The translations under genes and the position numbers were made by a program. From NCBI RefSeq assembly GCF_002443255.2, contig NW_019211460.1:28058481-28122480 (forward strand): a DNA stretch of 64,000 nucleotides, in the 5' to 3' direction. Shown here piece by piece: positions 13,645 to 25,464 of this stretch. How positions within the stretch are numbered: the stretch's first letter is position 1; every line of letters starts with the position of its first letter. The notes beneath the pieces were generated by a model. That model was not told where the DNA came from and searched no databases. It was given only the letters and a program-made list of their open reading frames with translations. This stretch comes from Varroa destructor. Lineage: Eukaryota; Arthropoda; Arachnida; Mesostigmata; Varroidae.

Positions 13645-14585
13645 TCAACAATAGAGTTTTCCGATGCATGGTCGTTTTAATATTTAAATATTTATGCTAG
13701 TCGAGAAATGAAAGTGTGCCAATTGTGCTCCTAGTGGTTATATATAAACGTAGACCGATAAGAAAATGACAATTACCAAGCTACATTGCAGGAAAATGAC
13801 TGTATCCTAATGTGTATCATTGTTCCTGATTGAAATCCTGGGAACACAGCCACCTGCGCATCTAGCAGCTTTAACTCACAGTGTTTATTCGGATATTGCT
13901 GGTGTTGCCTGAGTCAGACTCATCTTCGTTGTGAAATACATCAACGGCAACGCTTAACGACAGACTTGCCCATTATTACTGACCTACTGGACAGAAGTAT
14001 TTTCCATAACCCCGATGTAATCCTCGATCGTTTTTTCTAACTAGATCTTACCTGACAGATACTACATCGGAGCTGGACGTTAACCTGAGCCTATCTGGTT
14101 CTTCGACCCGATTGCATGAATGAAGGTAAACGTAGGATCCTATGTTAAGGTTAAATTGCATTAGTTTCATATATATTCATTTGGCCCGACTGGCAGGTTT
14201 CGACTGTTCTCCTCGAAAGGTCAAGCATCAACAAGCGATCCATCAATCCATAGACTACACATCATACGTACATTATTCTGTTATAAAACATCGAACCCAA
14301 TCCGCTCGAACTAGCCTTGTAAGACAACGCGGTGGTGCTTGTAGGGCTTCTCAGTGTCCTGCTATCAATTATCCTTTGTAATTTTATAATACCTTTTAGC
14401 TAACAGACACCACACCGTAGAGGGATTTCGTGAGGGTAGGTCGTACGGCTTTGTCGACTGGTAGAATTGTTACTCTTTGCTTGTTGCTAGCGTAATAATT
14501 AGGACGACCACGTTTGTTAGTCTATGCATAACTATTTAAGGTCCAGGCCATTCGTTAAGCAGCCAGCGGAATACCCTTTACTCAG

Positions 14586-14792
14586 AAAAATAAATTTTAT
14601 GCGCTTGCTTTATTGATAGATGCAGAACTGGATACGCTGAAAGAACAAAGAGAAGCAACAAAAGCTCATCCAGTAACCGGGTCGATGAGTGTAGCACAAT
14701 TACTATATCTTTACGACTCTTCATTAAAATACATGTCGAATTATGACATGTACGCGTTGTGGTCGAATACAGAAAAAGAGGAGTGCATCTAA
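14586..14792 (+). CDS. Unrecognised plus-strand open segment with a good acceptor (possible terminal exon)
   Basis: A plausible acceptor (CCCTTTACTCAG) is followed directly by 68 open codons and TAA. The translation looks protein-like. It starts KNKFYALALLIDAELDTL, continues with a charged segment (KEQREATKAHP) and ends KEECI. I recognise no family. It would be the last exon of a gene on the opposite strand to the cysteine-rich receptor, nested within that gene's last intron, and I found no upstream partner exon. A chance open frame next to a chance AG is a real alternative in AT-rich DNA. Amino-acid composition is the main reason for listing it. Confidence 0.28.
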   Translation, partial: KNKFYALALLIDAELDTLKEQREATKAHPVTGSMSVAQLLYLYDSSLKYMSNYDMYALWSNTEKEECI

Positions 14793-15216
14793 TTGACACA
14801 AAGTAATCTTAAACGAAGCGTAGAATAAATTACGAAACAAGTTACCATAATATTTCACTGTTTCTCTTTTTCACTGTATTTGACCAACTGTCGTTTGCTA
14901 AAGATTTGCCAACGGTCACCAACTCGAGTTCCCTAATTTTTCTTCCTCAATTCAATCGTCTTTACTAGAATTGTTTTCTCTATAAAAAAAATGCCAATCG
15001 GAAATGTCGCATTCAGGTACGATACTTCGATGTAAAAATGATACGATACCTTTTATTAATAGCTAGCATTTTTAGTCCATCGTTTCTTTTTTACCCATAA
15101 TAGTTCATCCGGTAGATATGACGAAACCACTGTACCTTTACTAATTTATGTTATGTATGAGGTCTATTTGTTAGTGCATAGGTCAGCTCGCTTTGTCAAT
15201 TATTTGCGATACTTAC

Positions 15217-15373
15217 ATATAATCGTAGAAACGATGAGCGCAATGATGGGATCGGCTAAATAGCACTGATATCCGTGCCGAGCGAAAAGTGGTGGGCGAC
15301 AATTAATTGCCCGATGTGAGCCTTCCGGACAAATAGAATCATCCGGACATTCTATTGGAGCTTGCCACTGGTT
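15217..15373 (-). CDS. Exon with membrane-proximal Cys module and first half of TM helix
   Basis: This exon opens after acceptor CCTTCCAG and encodes 52 codons plus one base, ending at a consensus donor GTAAGT. The translation carries four cysteines in the context ECPDDSICPEGS...NCRPP...YQCYLADP, typical of the last module of a GCC2/GCC3 ectodomain. It then runs into the hydrophobic IIALIVSTII. That stretch is too short for a bilayer helix, and the next exon supplies the rest in the correct phase. It begins in phase 0, matching the phase-0 end of exon 21783-21987, and joins there as FFCT then NQWQAP. The protein is predicted to be type I, with its cysteine-rich part outside the cell or in the organelle lumen. 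Confidence 0.85.
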
Positions 15374-18300
15374 CTGGAAGGGCAATACGAATGTAGAAAT
15401 CCTATTACAACATATTAGATCACACATAAAGTTGTCACATATATTTGTACCATGCAGGGTGTGAGCTCCATGCCTGAGGGGACTGCTCAACGGTAACCTG
15501 CAAAAGCCAATCATGACATATGAAGACTACGGGATGTACCTTGCTTTTACCACCCAGCAGAAATCGATGGGGCCGCCTAAAGAGCACTTTTTTTTAAAGA
15601 GTCGTAATCCTGAAACGAGCCGTGAATTGCATATAAAATGAAACTTATAAAAATTTATGGCGTTTTAACCTATATCGCTATGAACTAGAATTGGAATCAC
15701 TTCAGATCAGTCTTGATTTGAGGTCCTATGACTTTCGTATTTCAAATCAGCCGGACCGACGTACAATGTACGAGAAGTACATACATCAGTCTTGCTGCAA
15801 TCAGAAATAGATCCCATCGCCAGACAGATCAACAAACAGTCAAATGCAGAATTATATGTATTAAATTATATAATTATCTAAAATCAATTTGCTTGTTGTG
15901 ATGAGAATTATTGGCATTATACTTCCTTCTACATTTTCTAATGCTACGAAATGGAATATTCTCAACCATATCGATTTGCGTTTATGCTACAAGATTAGCG
16001 ACTTGGCTATATGATAATTATCAACAGCTTAATAGGTGTTGAATGAGACGAATTTTCGGGGTGCCGAAAATTTTCTTGTGGCGGTGCACTCTGCGTAGTA
16101 GTTTAGCGGAACAGCTGATTTCACGTTACAACTGCGGTGGGCACACGAGCGAACATACGATCTACTGTAGAAAAATTAAGTGTTCAGTCTTTACCCTCTC
16201 TCCCCTATACCACCTATACTCGTTCGTAGTAATTGTGCAGCCAGGACTGAAGTGGGGCAAGTTTCACGGCAGAGGCAGCAAACGGTGACCTAGGAACGGC
16301 GGCTCTGCGTTGCTTAACCGTATGTGTCGTGTGTTTTTAGAATGTTTTTCTGTTTTTTTTTTTTTTACTGATTCGTCAGAGCCTTTAAAGCGTCGATTGT
16401 GCTTCCTTCTCGACTACTCAACAGAGAATAGCAATTCGAGTTGTTCCTCAGGCCAAACAGGAAAAAGTCCTTCGACAAACGGGTGACATGAGGTGTTTTG
16501 TCTTAGTCTAGGAATTGGGAGTAAAGAAAGTCAGAAATGCAATAAGTAAGCCCTCATTAATAGGATGCTTATTTTCACAAGTTAGTCTATGTACAGCTTT
16601 ATGATAATAACATAAGGTGACGTCGTGGTTAGTCATGCTTGAGGGGTCGAAAGTTGACTGTGATTACAACATGGTTTTGTCTTTGTCTCGAAGTTTCTGA
16701 CACTTGGGTGTGATTTTCTCGTACCAAAAAGGCGTTCATTAGCTCAACTTGTTACGGCTAGTTCTCTAATTGTAAGCGTTATATAACCAAGATAAGGAGA
16801 AAAAGCTATGCGGGTAATCAATGAGAAGGGCCACTACTTAATCCCCATTAATGAAGGGCGGCAGGCGAATAGTCAGTAGTTTGGTCAACGTTCAAGGAGC
16901 TGCATGTTTTCATACGAAAAAAACCTATCAAACTATAGGCGACTAATAATTTTTGAGCGTTGTGCTACACCCTTACTAGTAATCATTGAAGTTTTATGCA
17001 GAATCAATATGTAAATTATTCCAATGGAACGTAAATGGAACGTTCATAATAATTCACCAACAAAATCTATGGAATTATATAATTTATATAACTTCGCATG
17101 TGTTTATAAACGGGTACAGTTATTTGAAATATATTAAATACCCCAACTTTATAAAAACATATGCAGGTGTACACCTTTCGTTGTTGTTGTCAAACTGCAA
17201 CATCGAATAGTGCTTGGTCTTACATTCTGCACTTTCATACTATACGCTTCTAGCAATAAACTGACACTAATATCGGCGACAAGGTCATATTCCAATGACC
17301 TACGTACAAAATGCGCCTAGCAATTCGAACGCCTGACAGGTGTCCTCTAACGGGATGTCGTTCCGTAGTTGCCCACACTGCACTGGTCGACCAGGTTATT
17401 CCCTGTGAACGTATGACAACATCGCAATGTACAGCTGCTACTGCTTACTGTGTCCGCCCAGACAAAGCTGGCAGCACTTATAATAAACGCCATCCTTTCT
17501 ATCAATTTCTCCGAGGTCGGTTCTTCGACGTCTTGCGATTGTCGCGACTCCCGCTAAACCTAACTTTTATAGAACTTTTGTCCTAACAGAATCTGGAGGC
17601 CAAACATGTCCTTGCTAGACGTTCGATTTATCGCGGCCTCCCAAATTATTTTCGGTGCACGGTGGGTATGTATCCGTACAACGATACGTGTGTACTAGCC
17701 GTATGTAACACAGAACGTAACAGCGTGGCAGTTTTTTTTTTTCATATTATCTACGCCGCTGTGATTATAGTGACATGAACTGCTTCAAGCAATAATGCTG
17801 ATGCTTATGACCACACAAAATTCGTATGCAAGACACAACTATCCCCGTTGATTTTTCTTTTTGTAAAAAAAATATATATATTTTGCATCTCCAGCATTGT
17901 AGGGTTTATCTGTATGGCGCTTCCATAGCGACATCTAATACGACGATTTGCCGCTGAGCATATTTTCGACCCACATCGGTCGAGGTCTAATTTGAGCTTT
18001 GCGGAACCGAGTGTGACGAGTTTTTCGGCGCATTACTGGTTATGCTTTGCGACGCCGGAGAAGGTGGTTAGAACCAACTTCCCGACAACTAACGCTGTCG
18101 CTATGTCGGCCAATGTGGTGCTTTTTTCTTACACAGATATATCGAATACACTATATCTATCAGAGTAGCATTCCCAGTACAAAACAAATGCAGACTCAGT
18201 GAACTATTATTGTTTTGGTCGCTATGTATTCGTCTGCGTACCTATATATTCTGCTCAGAGAGTCTAAGCGTCGGCAAATTAATGTGACGCAAAGTAAATG

Positions 18301-21300
18301 GATGAATCTGAATGTTTCGAGCAGCTTACGATAGCGTCAGACGCTGGATAAAAACGTCATTGTACGTCAGTAATGTATGTTGTCTGCCATGGCCTGGCGT
18401 CGTTGCCATAGCTGCCTTTATCACTGATGGTGTTCGTGTGCCGTCGTTGTTGTAATACTAGCCTATATAACCCAGTCCGCCTAACTGGACAGCACGCAGC
18501 ATAGGACAAAGTTTAGGTGTTGCTTCTGCCACCTGGGTTGAATAAGCTAGGCAAAATCTCTCTTGTGATAGGTGACCACTAATAGAGAAGCGAAGTATGC
18601 AAGGAAAGCTAGCTAGAGAAGAAAAGTCCGAACCATTTATATGCGAGTCAAAGGTACGAAAAAGCGAATGAAGTAAGCGCGGCATATAAAGAAAGCGAAA
18701 AAGGGAACGTACAGCAAAAATATAAATATGAGACACAGAAAGAAGCAGGTGCTGAACAACGGTGTCATCGCTAAAGGTCGCTTGCTCTCTTTTTAGCCCA
18801 CTGGTCCCTTCCGGAAGCTCCATATTGCTCATACATTCCATCAAGCTAAGTCCTACTGGGTACCCCGACGTGTGAAGATGTATTAGGACAACCAAAGCCT
18901 GCTGTTGGCAAAGGCGGCCTGAAGTGAAGGTGTGTTTTAGAGGGATATGTACAGGTCAGGTATATAGGACGAACATACCATGTACCTAGGTAGCAAGGTC
19001 CACTTGAAAAATGACTGATCTTCATTCGAGCATTTTGATTAGTAAGCATAATGTCCCTGCGTATACTAAAAGAAGACGTTTACGAAGCTCTCTGGTATCC
19101 AGTTTGTGTTACTGACACAAACAATTAGGGCAACACTGACATCTTGCACATAGTGAGTGAATTTTTTGACGCATTCATACTATATACTGGGTTCTGGCAT
19201 GCCGGTCGTTGTGAAGTGAGATCGGGCGTCCACATTTGTAATACTAACGTAGCAGAAAATCACGATGAGCCAAGTGATAGCTAATTTCACTTATTTGAGT
19301 CCGTCTGCTAAGTTATTTTCCGGCTAAGTTAAAATAGGACGTCAACGCTATTTGGAAAAATCATGTACAGGTACAAGACAGCAAAGACTGACATATGTAT
19401 ACGCCAGAAGACGTGGCACCTCAGTCATATTAGCGTTTGATGTATCGTTGCCTCTTATGCGCCGAACTGGGCGCGATTCCTCTTGCAAATCGTGAATACA
19501 ATTTTACTTAGAAAATACAAAAACATGAATATCAATTATATACATCGTACATTAATTAGTTGGGCACGAACGATTAACCAAGCTCACTCTAGGATTGCTC
19601 TAGAACTAACACATGCAATTGCTTAGTTTGGGAAATTCACGGTGTCGGCCAACTAGACGAAAATAGATTTATGGCAGTAGGAAAATAACTGCAAGTTTCA
19701 AAAAGCGAGTTCGAAAATTATATAGAAGGTAAGCAATACTCCATTGGTTTTTATTCAGCTTGTTACTATTATTACTGTAGATAAGTTATACAAGCATCTT
19801 GCTCGGAAACTGGCTTGAGTTTTATTTATTTGAAAATTCAATTATTGCTTGTCAGTTATTTAATGTGACCAATCAAATTCGAAATTACTAGTACTCTACA
19901 TACGTAAACGCAAGAGCCGGAGAACAATATTTTTATTTGATAATATTTTGTAAATTCGCGTAAATGATGTCCTTAGAAATCCGCAGGCAAGCTCATATAT
20001 CTATTTTCGGAACAATGTGTGTATGTCTCGGGATCCGCATGATTTCAACTATTCTCTCGATCGGCACCTTGTTCCAGAAATCGTTCCCCTGGATAACATT
20101 ATGAAGTCACTAGTGGTAGTCAGCCCAGCCGAGATCTGAAGTAGTAATAAGATGTTGCTTAACTTGTTGTAGAGGGCAAAGGCAGACGACGAGATTCTCA
20201 TTCTTCTTTATCAGCCGATTAGACCCCATTCTGGCTGTGGGCTTTTATCCGCGCACAAAGAGGAAGGCTTAATCCACCAGTTACCCATACATAAACGTTT
20301 TAGGAAATGTATGAGGAAGGGTCGGTGGCCTATGCTGCCGTGTAGTATCTTTGCTATCTCATTCGTAAGATATTACGCCAGCCTATACTATTATGCAAGG
20401 ATGCACTTGTCGAGTTATAAGGCTCTGTTAGGCCACAGCAAATGCGCACAATTACCAGCAAAAAAAGATGATTTACGCATCAACGATCTGTTATGTACAT
20501 TATATGTTAATTATTCATTAATGAGACAGGAGGGTTAACTTAACTTAACTCTTAACTGAGATCTACAACAGAGAATCATTTAATAATATTATGAAATTCC
20601 TAAAAAACCACTAGCTTTTAAATTGTACTCTCTTGTAGGCCACGAATGTAGGAAGCGAAAATAAAAACACGTGTCCGAAAGGCTTAAAGTCTATTACCTA
20701 TGAGAATTGCTTTAATTGTGTTTCCTAACCAAAAATAAGCAATTTTATATTGATGTTCATTCGGAAAGATACACCGTTCGGATATGTAACTTCAACGGAT
20801 AATTTTAAACCGCGCCTTTTGTTTTAATCAGAGAAGTTTTGTCAAGTCTATATTTGTTGCTTTGAAAATTCGGAGTGGCTGAATATAATAAATATATTTC
20901 CTAAATTAGTATTCAATGCGCCCTTTGCTCATTGTCATTTTTATGTCAAATTTTTAGCCTTAGAAACCTTTATTAATTTTAGTTTTCTCACTCAATTTTG
21001 TTTAGTGTAAAAGATGTATAAGAAACTAACGTGAGCCACTGGTATAGTCGCGCCATAATCTTTGCTACTCTTTTGTTTACTCCAATTAGTCTTATAAGGA
21101 AAATATATTAGTTATTAGCAGAAAGATCACAGTCTCTGTGAGCGCCAACAACGGTCTATGCTGCGAAACCACACTCACGTGAAGAGCAACGACAGTCAGG
21201 TTAGCGAATGTGTTTATACCGTGGAATACATGAGCAGGGAACCCGGGTTGAGCCACATGACAAATCTGTCAATTTCGTAAGCTCGGAAAATCGAGCTAGG

Positions 21301-21782
21301 ATAGAGGCTTATTTTTGTCAACTTTTAGTTGCTTTTCGTAAAGGATAGTTTAAGGGTTCGTCAATTATATCGTTTCCGCTGTATGACTAACTTAACGGCT
21401 GATGCCTTATCTGCTTTAGTCGTTGCCCCGTTCGTGGTTTAGACCGATTGAATGATCAACCTTTTACGGTCAGTTCATCGATCTGAAAAGCCGCGTTTTT
21501 AATGCTGACAATTTTTTATTACTCATGATAGCAAAACGCTCGCGTGACCTAGATTGCAGGAACGCGTAAAGGAGCTAGATTCAACTTATTATCTCTCATA
21601 TCTGCTTAGTCTTTATAAATCTGCCAAACTTATTGTAAATAGAACCATTTACTATACGGCCTAAATTTAGTTTTTTAAGCTGGTCGTACGCTAAGTTCCT
21701 GCCTAAAGATATAGTGAAACTTGCAAGTCTACTATCCGAAACCGAGGTAACAAGAAGCAAAAAAAAGAAGCAACATGCTCAC
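15374..21782 (-). other. Intron of the cysteine-rich membrane protein gene
   Basis: A 6.4-kb intron, with the donor GTGAGC at its right edge (21782-21777) and the AG acceptor at 15375-15374. It contains a short TTAAC triple repeat at 20535-20549. It also contains a 145-codon minus-strand open frame (18458-18895) with no recognisable domain or splice support, which I treat as chance. Confidence 0.7.
20535..20549. repeat. (TTAAC)3 short tandem repeat
   Basis: Three tandem copies of TTAAC, followed by a diverged TTAAC after CTC. It is too short to call telomere-like. Confidence 0.8.
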
Positions 21783-21987
21783 CGTACAGAAAAATCCTGC
21801 AGGACAATCACTGCACGACGTCGAGCCGTAGTCAACATTGTATGCTCCCTTCCGGCAGCGAATACAACTACCGGCTCCTGCGTGAGGCTTCATTGTGCCC
21901 GGCGGACACGGCGAACACTCGAATTTTCCCCCAACTGGCGCTTCGGTTCCGGGGGGACATGAGGTACATTCTGTGCATCCGAGCGTG
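21783..21987 (-). CDS. Exon with GCC2/GCC3 cysteine-rich repeats
   Basis: One base completes a codon begun in the upstream exon (AA plus C gives Asn). The exon then has 68 codons and ends in phase 0 at donor GTGAGC. The translation has ten cysteines in repeated CPxG modules: SCPPGTEAPVGGKFEC, PCPPGTMKPHAGAGSC, RCRKGAYNVDYGSTSC and DCPAGFFC. This spacing is the signature of the GCC2/GCC3 (ephrin-receptor-like, TNFR-like) fold found in extracellular parts of many animal membrane proteins. One module has CRKG in place of CPxG. The acceptor is the AG of TTATTGCTTAAAG; a later AG in GCACAG would break the phase match. The frame has no start codon early enough to look like a free-standing gene. Confidence 0.88.
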
Positions 21988-23651
21988 CTTTAAGCAATAA
22001 AGTTGTCGTAAACAACAATACGTTAGTTTTTCTAATACTGCTTTTAGTAGACCTAATAATAATAATAGTATAATTCAACCTATCCTGTCTAGTACAATGA
22101 CCGTATCATAAATTTCCGTAAAACTCACTTCTACTGTGCACATACACTTTCCTACCAAGAAGGTCGCATAAAGTAGCTGTGATACTTTGCGCTATTAGAA
22201 ATTGTAGCTCTGGGCTAGCTGTTAGATTCCTAGCGATTTCGATCTATGAAAGGGATAAACAAAACACTTATGTTAGTTTTAAAAACTGGTTAGTGGATCA
22301 ACCTACTTGTAAAATCATTACAGAAACATACAAGAAAGTCCCTTTTTTTTTTTATAAAAGGGGAAAATCTCTAACGCTTCTCGATGCTTTTTAATATCCT
22401 TAGGTTACGCAATGAGCAACTTTCAAGTGTTTCAATGACGAGGGCACGGGAGCCGCTAGACGTTTCAAGACCTGGACTTTTACAATTATGAAAAATTTCA
22501 GTAGCCCAATAAATATCGAAATATATACATTTTGTAAGCTATTTAGACTTGTGTGAAAACTTCAAAATGCCGAGAATATATCGTTAGCTTTGAACATATC
22601 TGTTATACTCAACATCCTTCACTATTAGGGAATCAAACACCCAGGCAAATGTTTATTCATTTGTGTCTTTGCAAGTTTCCTTTACTGATAAAATTCGTAT
22701 TTCGGCAGTTTTTAATACTCACAAATATTCATGTTAGCAAATAATGTAAACGAACATCATGTTACCTGTACATGCACACAATAGAAATATAGTCATGCTT
22801 ATCATATGTGTATACCTATATTTGTATACGCGCATCATGTTGAGCGTATGCAAGTAAGTCTACACGTGGCACTAATCAATGCTGATATGCCCAGCCGTGG
22901 AAAAGTTCTGTCTTTTCGGACTCGGCCAAAACCCTTCAGCTGACCCCGAATTGCATCGCCGTATCTACCTACTAGATTCGACTGCCAAAACTCTTGAAAC
23001 TATCGTTTACGGTTTCTTAGTACACGTACTTTAAAGGTCGGTTTGCCGAAACGGCCATTGGTAATTTATATAAAAAGCAGTTTACAGAAAATTCGGAGCC
23101 TCTGCTTGCGGGGGCTTTGCAAATTGGTTTTTTGGGATATAGCAGTACTTTTAACTACCTCAAATACCAATTTATGATACATGTAATGAAGGCCTTGAAA
23201 TCATTTTCTCTCTCTTTTTATGCACAAAAGCTGATAGCCTCCTATCTCAGTGTAGATTCAGCACACACGGAAACATGGGGCTCGGTGTAGCCTTTGGAGT
23301 CTCGCGGGAGTTGACCTTAGTCCTGCTGTTATAAAACATAACATACAACGACATTTTTGAAACGCTCGAGTAAAACGCGCATAGGCGCCAATGTATGTCC
23401 TATTCTAATAACAGCCTACGCGAAAGAAACCTTTTCGTAAAAGGCGCACATCGTTTTAGAAAAGGAAAGCTTGTAGCTTGAAGAACACGGGCTTCAATTT
23501 GCCAAGGTTACTGAGGCCACGCGCCCTCTTCTCTGTCACTTAACGTAATCGAGATATCAATAACCGCTGTAGTGCAGGGCCTAGAAGCAACAATGAATTG
23601 CTCTCTCTCGAAAGTATTCAAACGCTCACAGAGCCAAGACCAATTAAGGAG

Positions 23652-23662
23652 AAAAAAAAAAA
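23652..23662. repeat. Poly(A) homopolymer run
   Basis: An uninterrupted run of 11 A within an intron, with no flanking signs of retroposition. Confidence 0.9.
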
Positions 23663-25046
23663 GCTAACCCACTACTATGCAAAGAAGAAGTCAAGAACAA
23701 GATGCAGAAAGAGGACAGCAGGAACTGTGCAACCCATTCGTAGACTCATCGAGGATTTGGATTGATATTTCAGGTAAGCAAATGGTCAAATCTTAGATAC
23801 GGCAACGTCTGCCTGCTATCTGACTCAGATTCCGAAGAACCAAACGACGAAAAGAATTTTTCGAAATTCTCGCCCGTTAAAAAATGACATTGAGCGCCAA
23901 ATGCAAAACACACAAGATGGAAGAACTAAACGGCGTTCTACAGTTCTGTTTGATAAGATTCGCAGGTGCTAAATAGATGCTAAGATTCCCTAAAGGAAAC
24001 TTGCCTAGATGACTGCGAGTGTCATCTATATTACGAGCACTTAATAATAATAAGGCGGAATTATTCGGAAGGATGAAGCAAATGTCTATATTTGCTATAT
24101 ATTTGCAAGGAAGAACGAGCTAGAACGAAAACGAAAGCACAGGCCACGCAATAGGCGGCGGGGGCCAGTCGTAGCCGACTATTAATTTTACCAGGAATGG
24201 CCGCTTCTGCGTTCTACTAAAAGGTCGTGAAAACGGTCCCAGTGAAACCAGCCATACACTAATGGGCGAATTATTTTCTTTTACGTGACAGCAAAAATCT
24301 CGATATGAAGCATTCTATAAATATTTTTCAAAACCAAGCACACTTTCATCTGGCGATATTAGCAGAGAGCGCATCGAAACTCTTCACGGTTTGTGTACAT
24401 GTTTCTAGGTACGTAAACTGTCTTCGGTCCTTAGTCAAACATGGTTGCATTCAATCAACTTAAAAATGTATCTACGTATCTGACTAAATAAAAAAACATT
24501 ATAAGGTTTTAGGCTTGACAAAAGCGAGTGTTTAGACAGCCAATTCTCGTTATGTGTACTTCGATAGTACACTATTATACAAGCCGTCCCGACAACAAGT
24601 ACAAGGTTCGCCTATGCTCGTTCAGGAACATTCTGCCGACACAATTACCATTGATTTCTGCCAGAACCGTTACATCTAATTTGATTCTTTCATCCCTCCT
24701 CGTTTTTCTATTACACTGATCTTGAAACTTTACATGTAGAAGAAAAGCCGTTTTGGGAAATGTATGGTGAAATGCGGCAGCATAATACGATCTAGTCGGT
24801 GCTGCCGTCACTTTTCGAACAATAAATTATAATTAGGTTTTTATCGTTTTCGTGTGCTCGAGTTCCTACATCCTAAACGAATACACTGATATAGGGTAGA
24901 CGACGTAACATCGATCTGTTACTGTCGTATATCAACAAATTTGAAAAAAATGCCTCCGGAAAAATTAGGATCGAGTCTTTAAAGTTAGACATGTACAAAT
25001 TGTCATTAATGATTCCTTCAAGTTGGTTTCGTTAGGCAGTATTCCT

Positions 25047-25075
25047 GATTCGAAGTTAACCAGGAACTTCGAATC
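25047..25075. repeat. Perfect inverted repeat, 11-bp arms, 7-nt loop
   Basis: GATTCGAAGTT at 25047-25057 is the exact reverse complement of AACTTCGAATC at 25065-25075, with AACCAGG as the loop. It lies in the intron about 200 bp downstream of the donor of exon 25272-25464, so the pre-mRNA could form this stem-loop. It could equally be a remnant of a small inverted-repeat element. Confidence 0.9.
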
Positions 25076-25271
25076 GTCTGTCACTTCTCCAACTCTGTAT
25101 AGGAAGTGTCCTTTGCCCGTCTAACAATTACAAGATTGTCAAAACGAAACAGAGATAACACCGGACCTGCGATGGTTGAATCTAGTCTTGCTACATATAC
25201 AGATCATTATCAGAAACGCCATCCTCTACAAATAAAAAAAAATCACTGTCAAGCAACGAAAGTAGACTCAC

Positions 25272-25464
25272 TTGCAATAAGTTCCTGGTGGGCACTTCGG
25301 GCATTCGGTCGCTCCTCTCCCTTTAACATAGAACCCTGCAGGGCAACGCTTACATTCCCTAGCACCTTGACTAGCTGAGAAACTACCCGGTGGGCAGGAT
25401 ACACAAAAGTTGGCTGTTTCAGATGATGGACAGTATCCTGGAATCATACAGCATTGGCAGTCGT
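25272..25464 (-). CDS. Exon with GCC2/GCC3 cysteine-rich repeats
   Basis: The acceptor CACGTTTCAG is followed by AC, which completes a GAC codon with the G ending exon 31609-31704. Sixty-three codons and two bases follow, up to donor GTGAGT. There are eleven cysteines. The start, DDCQCCMIPGYCP, is tightly packed. Classical modules follow: VSCPPGSFSASQGAREC, KRCPAGFYVKGRGATEC and PKCPPGTYC. The alternating CxxCPxG / Gxx(x)C pattern is the GCC2/GCC3 or ephrin-receptor-like motif. Nothing in it points to an enzymatic role. An upstream ATG in the same frame lies inside the pyrimidine tract before the acceptor and is intronic. Confidence 0.9.

Larger units (their letters stand above)
8877..15216 (-). 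other. Intron of the cysteine-rich membrane protein gene
   Basis: This 6.3-kb stretch separates the exon carrying the first half of the transmembrane helix from the one carrying the second half. Donor GTAAGT is at 15216-15211 and the acceptor AG is at 8878-8877. It contains an A/T-rich simple repeat near 13.6 kb and an opposite-strand open segment at 14586-14792, described separately. I see nothing else interpretable in it. Confidence 0.7.
21988..25271 (-). other. Intron of the cysteine-rich membrane protein gene
   Basis: A 3.3-kb intron with donor GTGAGT at its right edge (25271-25266). It contains a poly(A) run at 23652-23662 and, about 200 bp inside the donor, a perfect 11-bp inverted repeat listed separately. 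I see no other interpretable element. Confidence 0.7.

Noticed and set aside
18458..18895. 145-codon minus-strand open frame, the longest in the window
   Set aside because: No domain, no signal peptide, no splice context. With this base composition one or a few frames of this length are expected by chance in 64 kb, and it lies in an intron.
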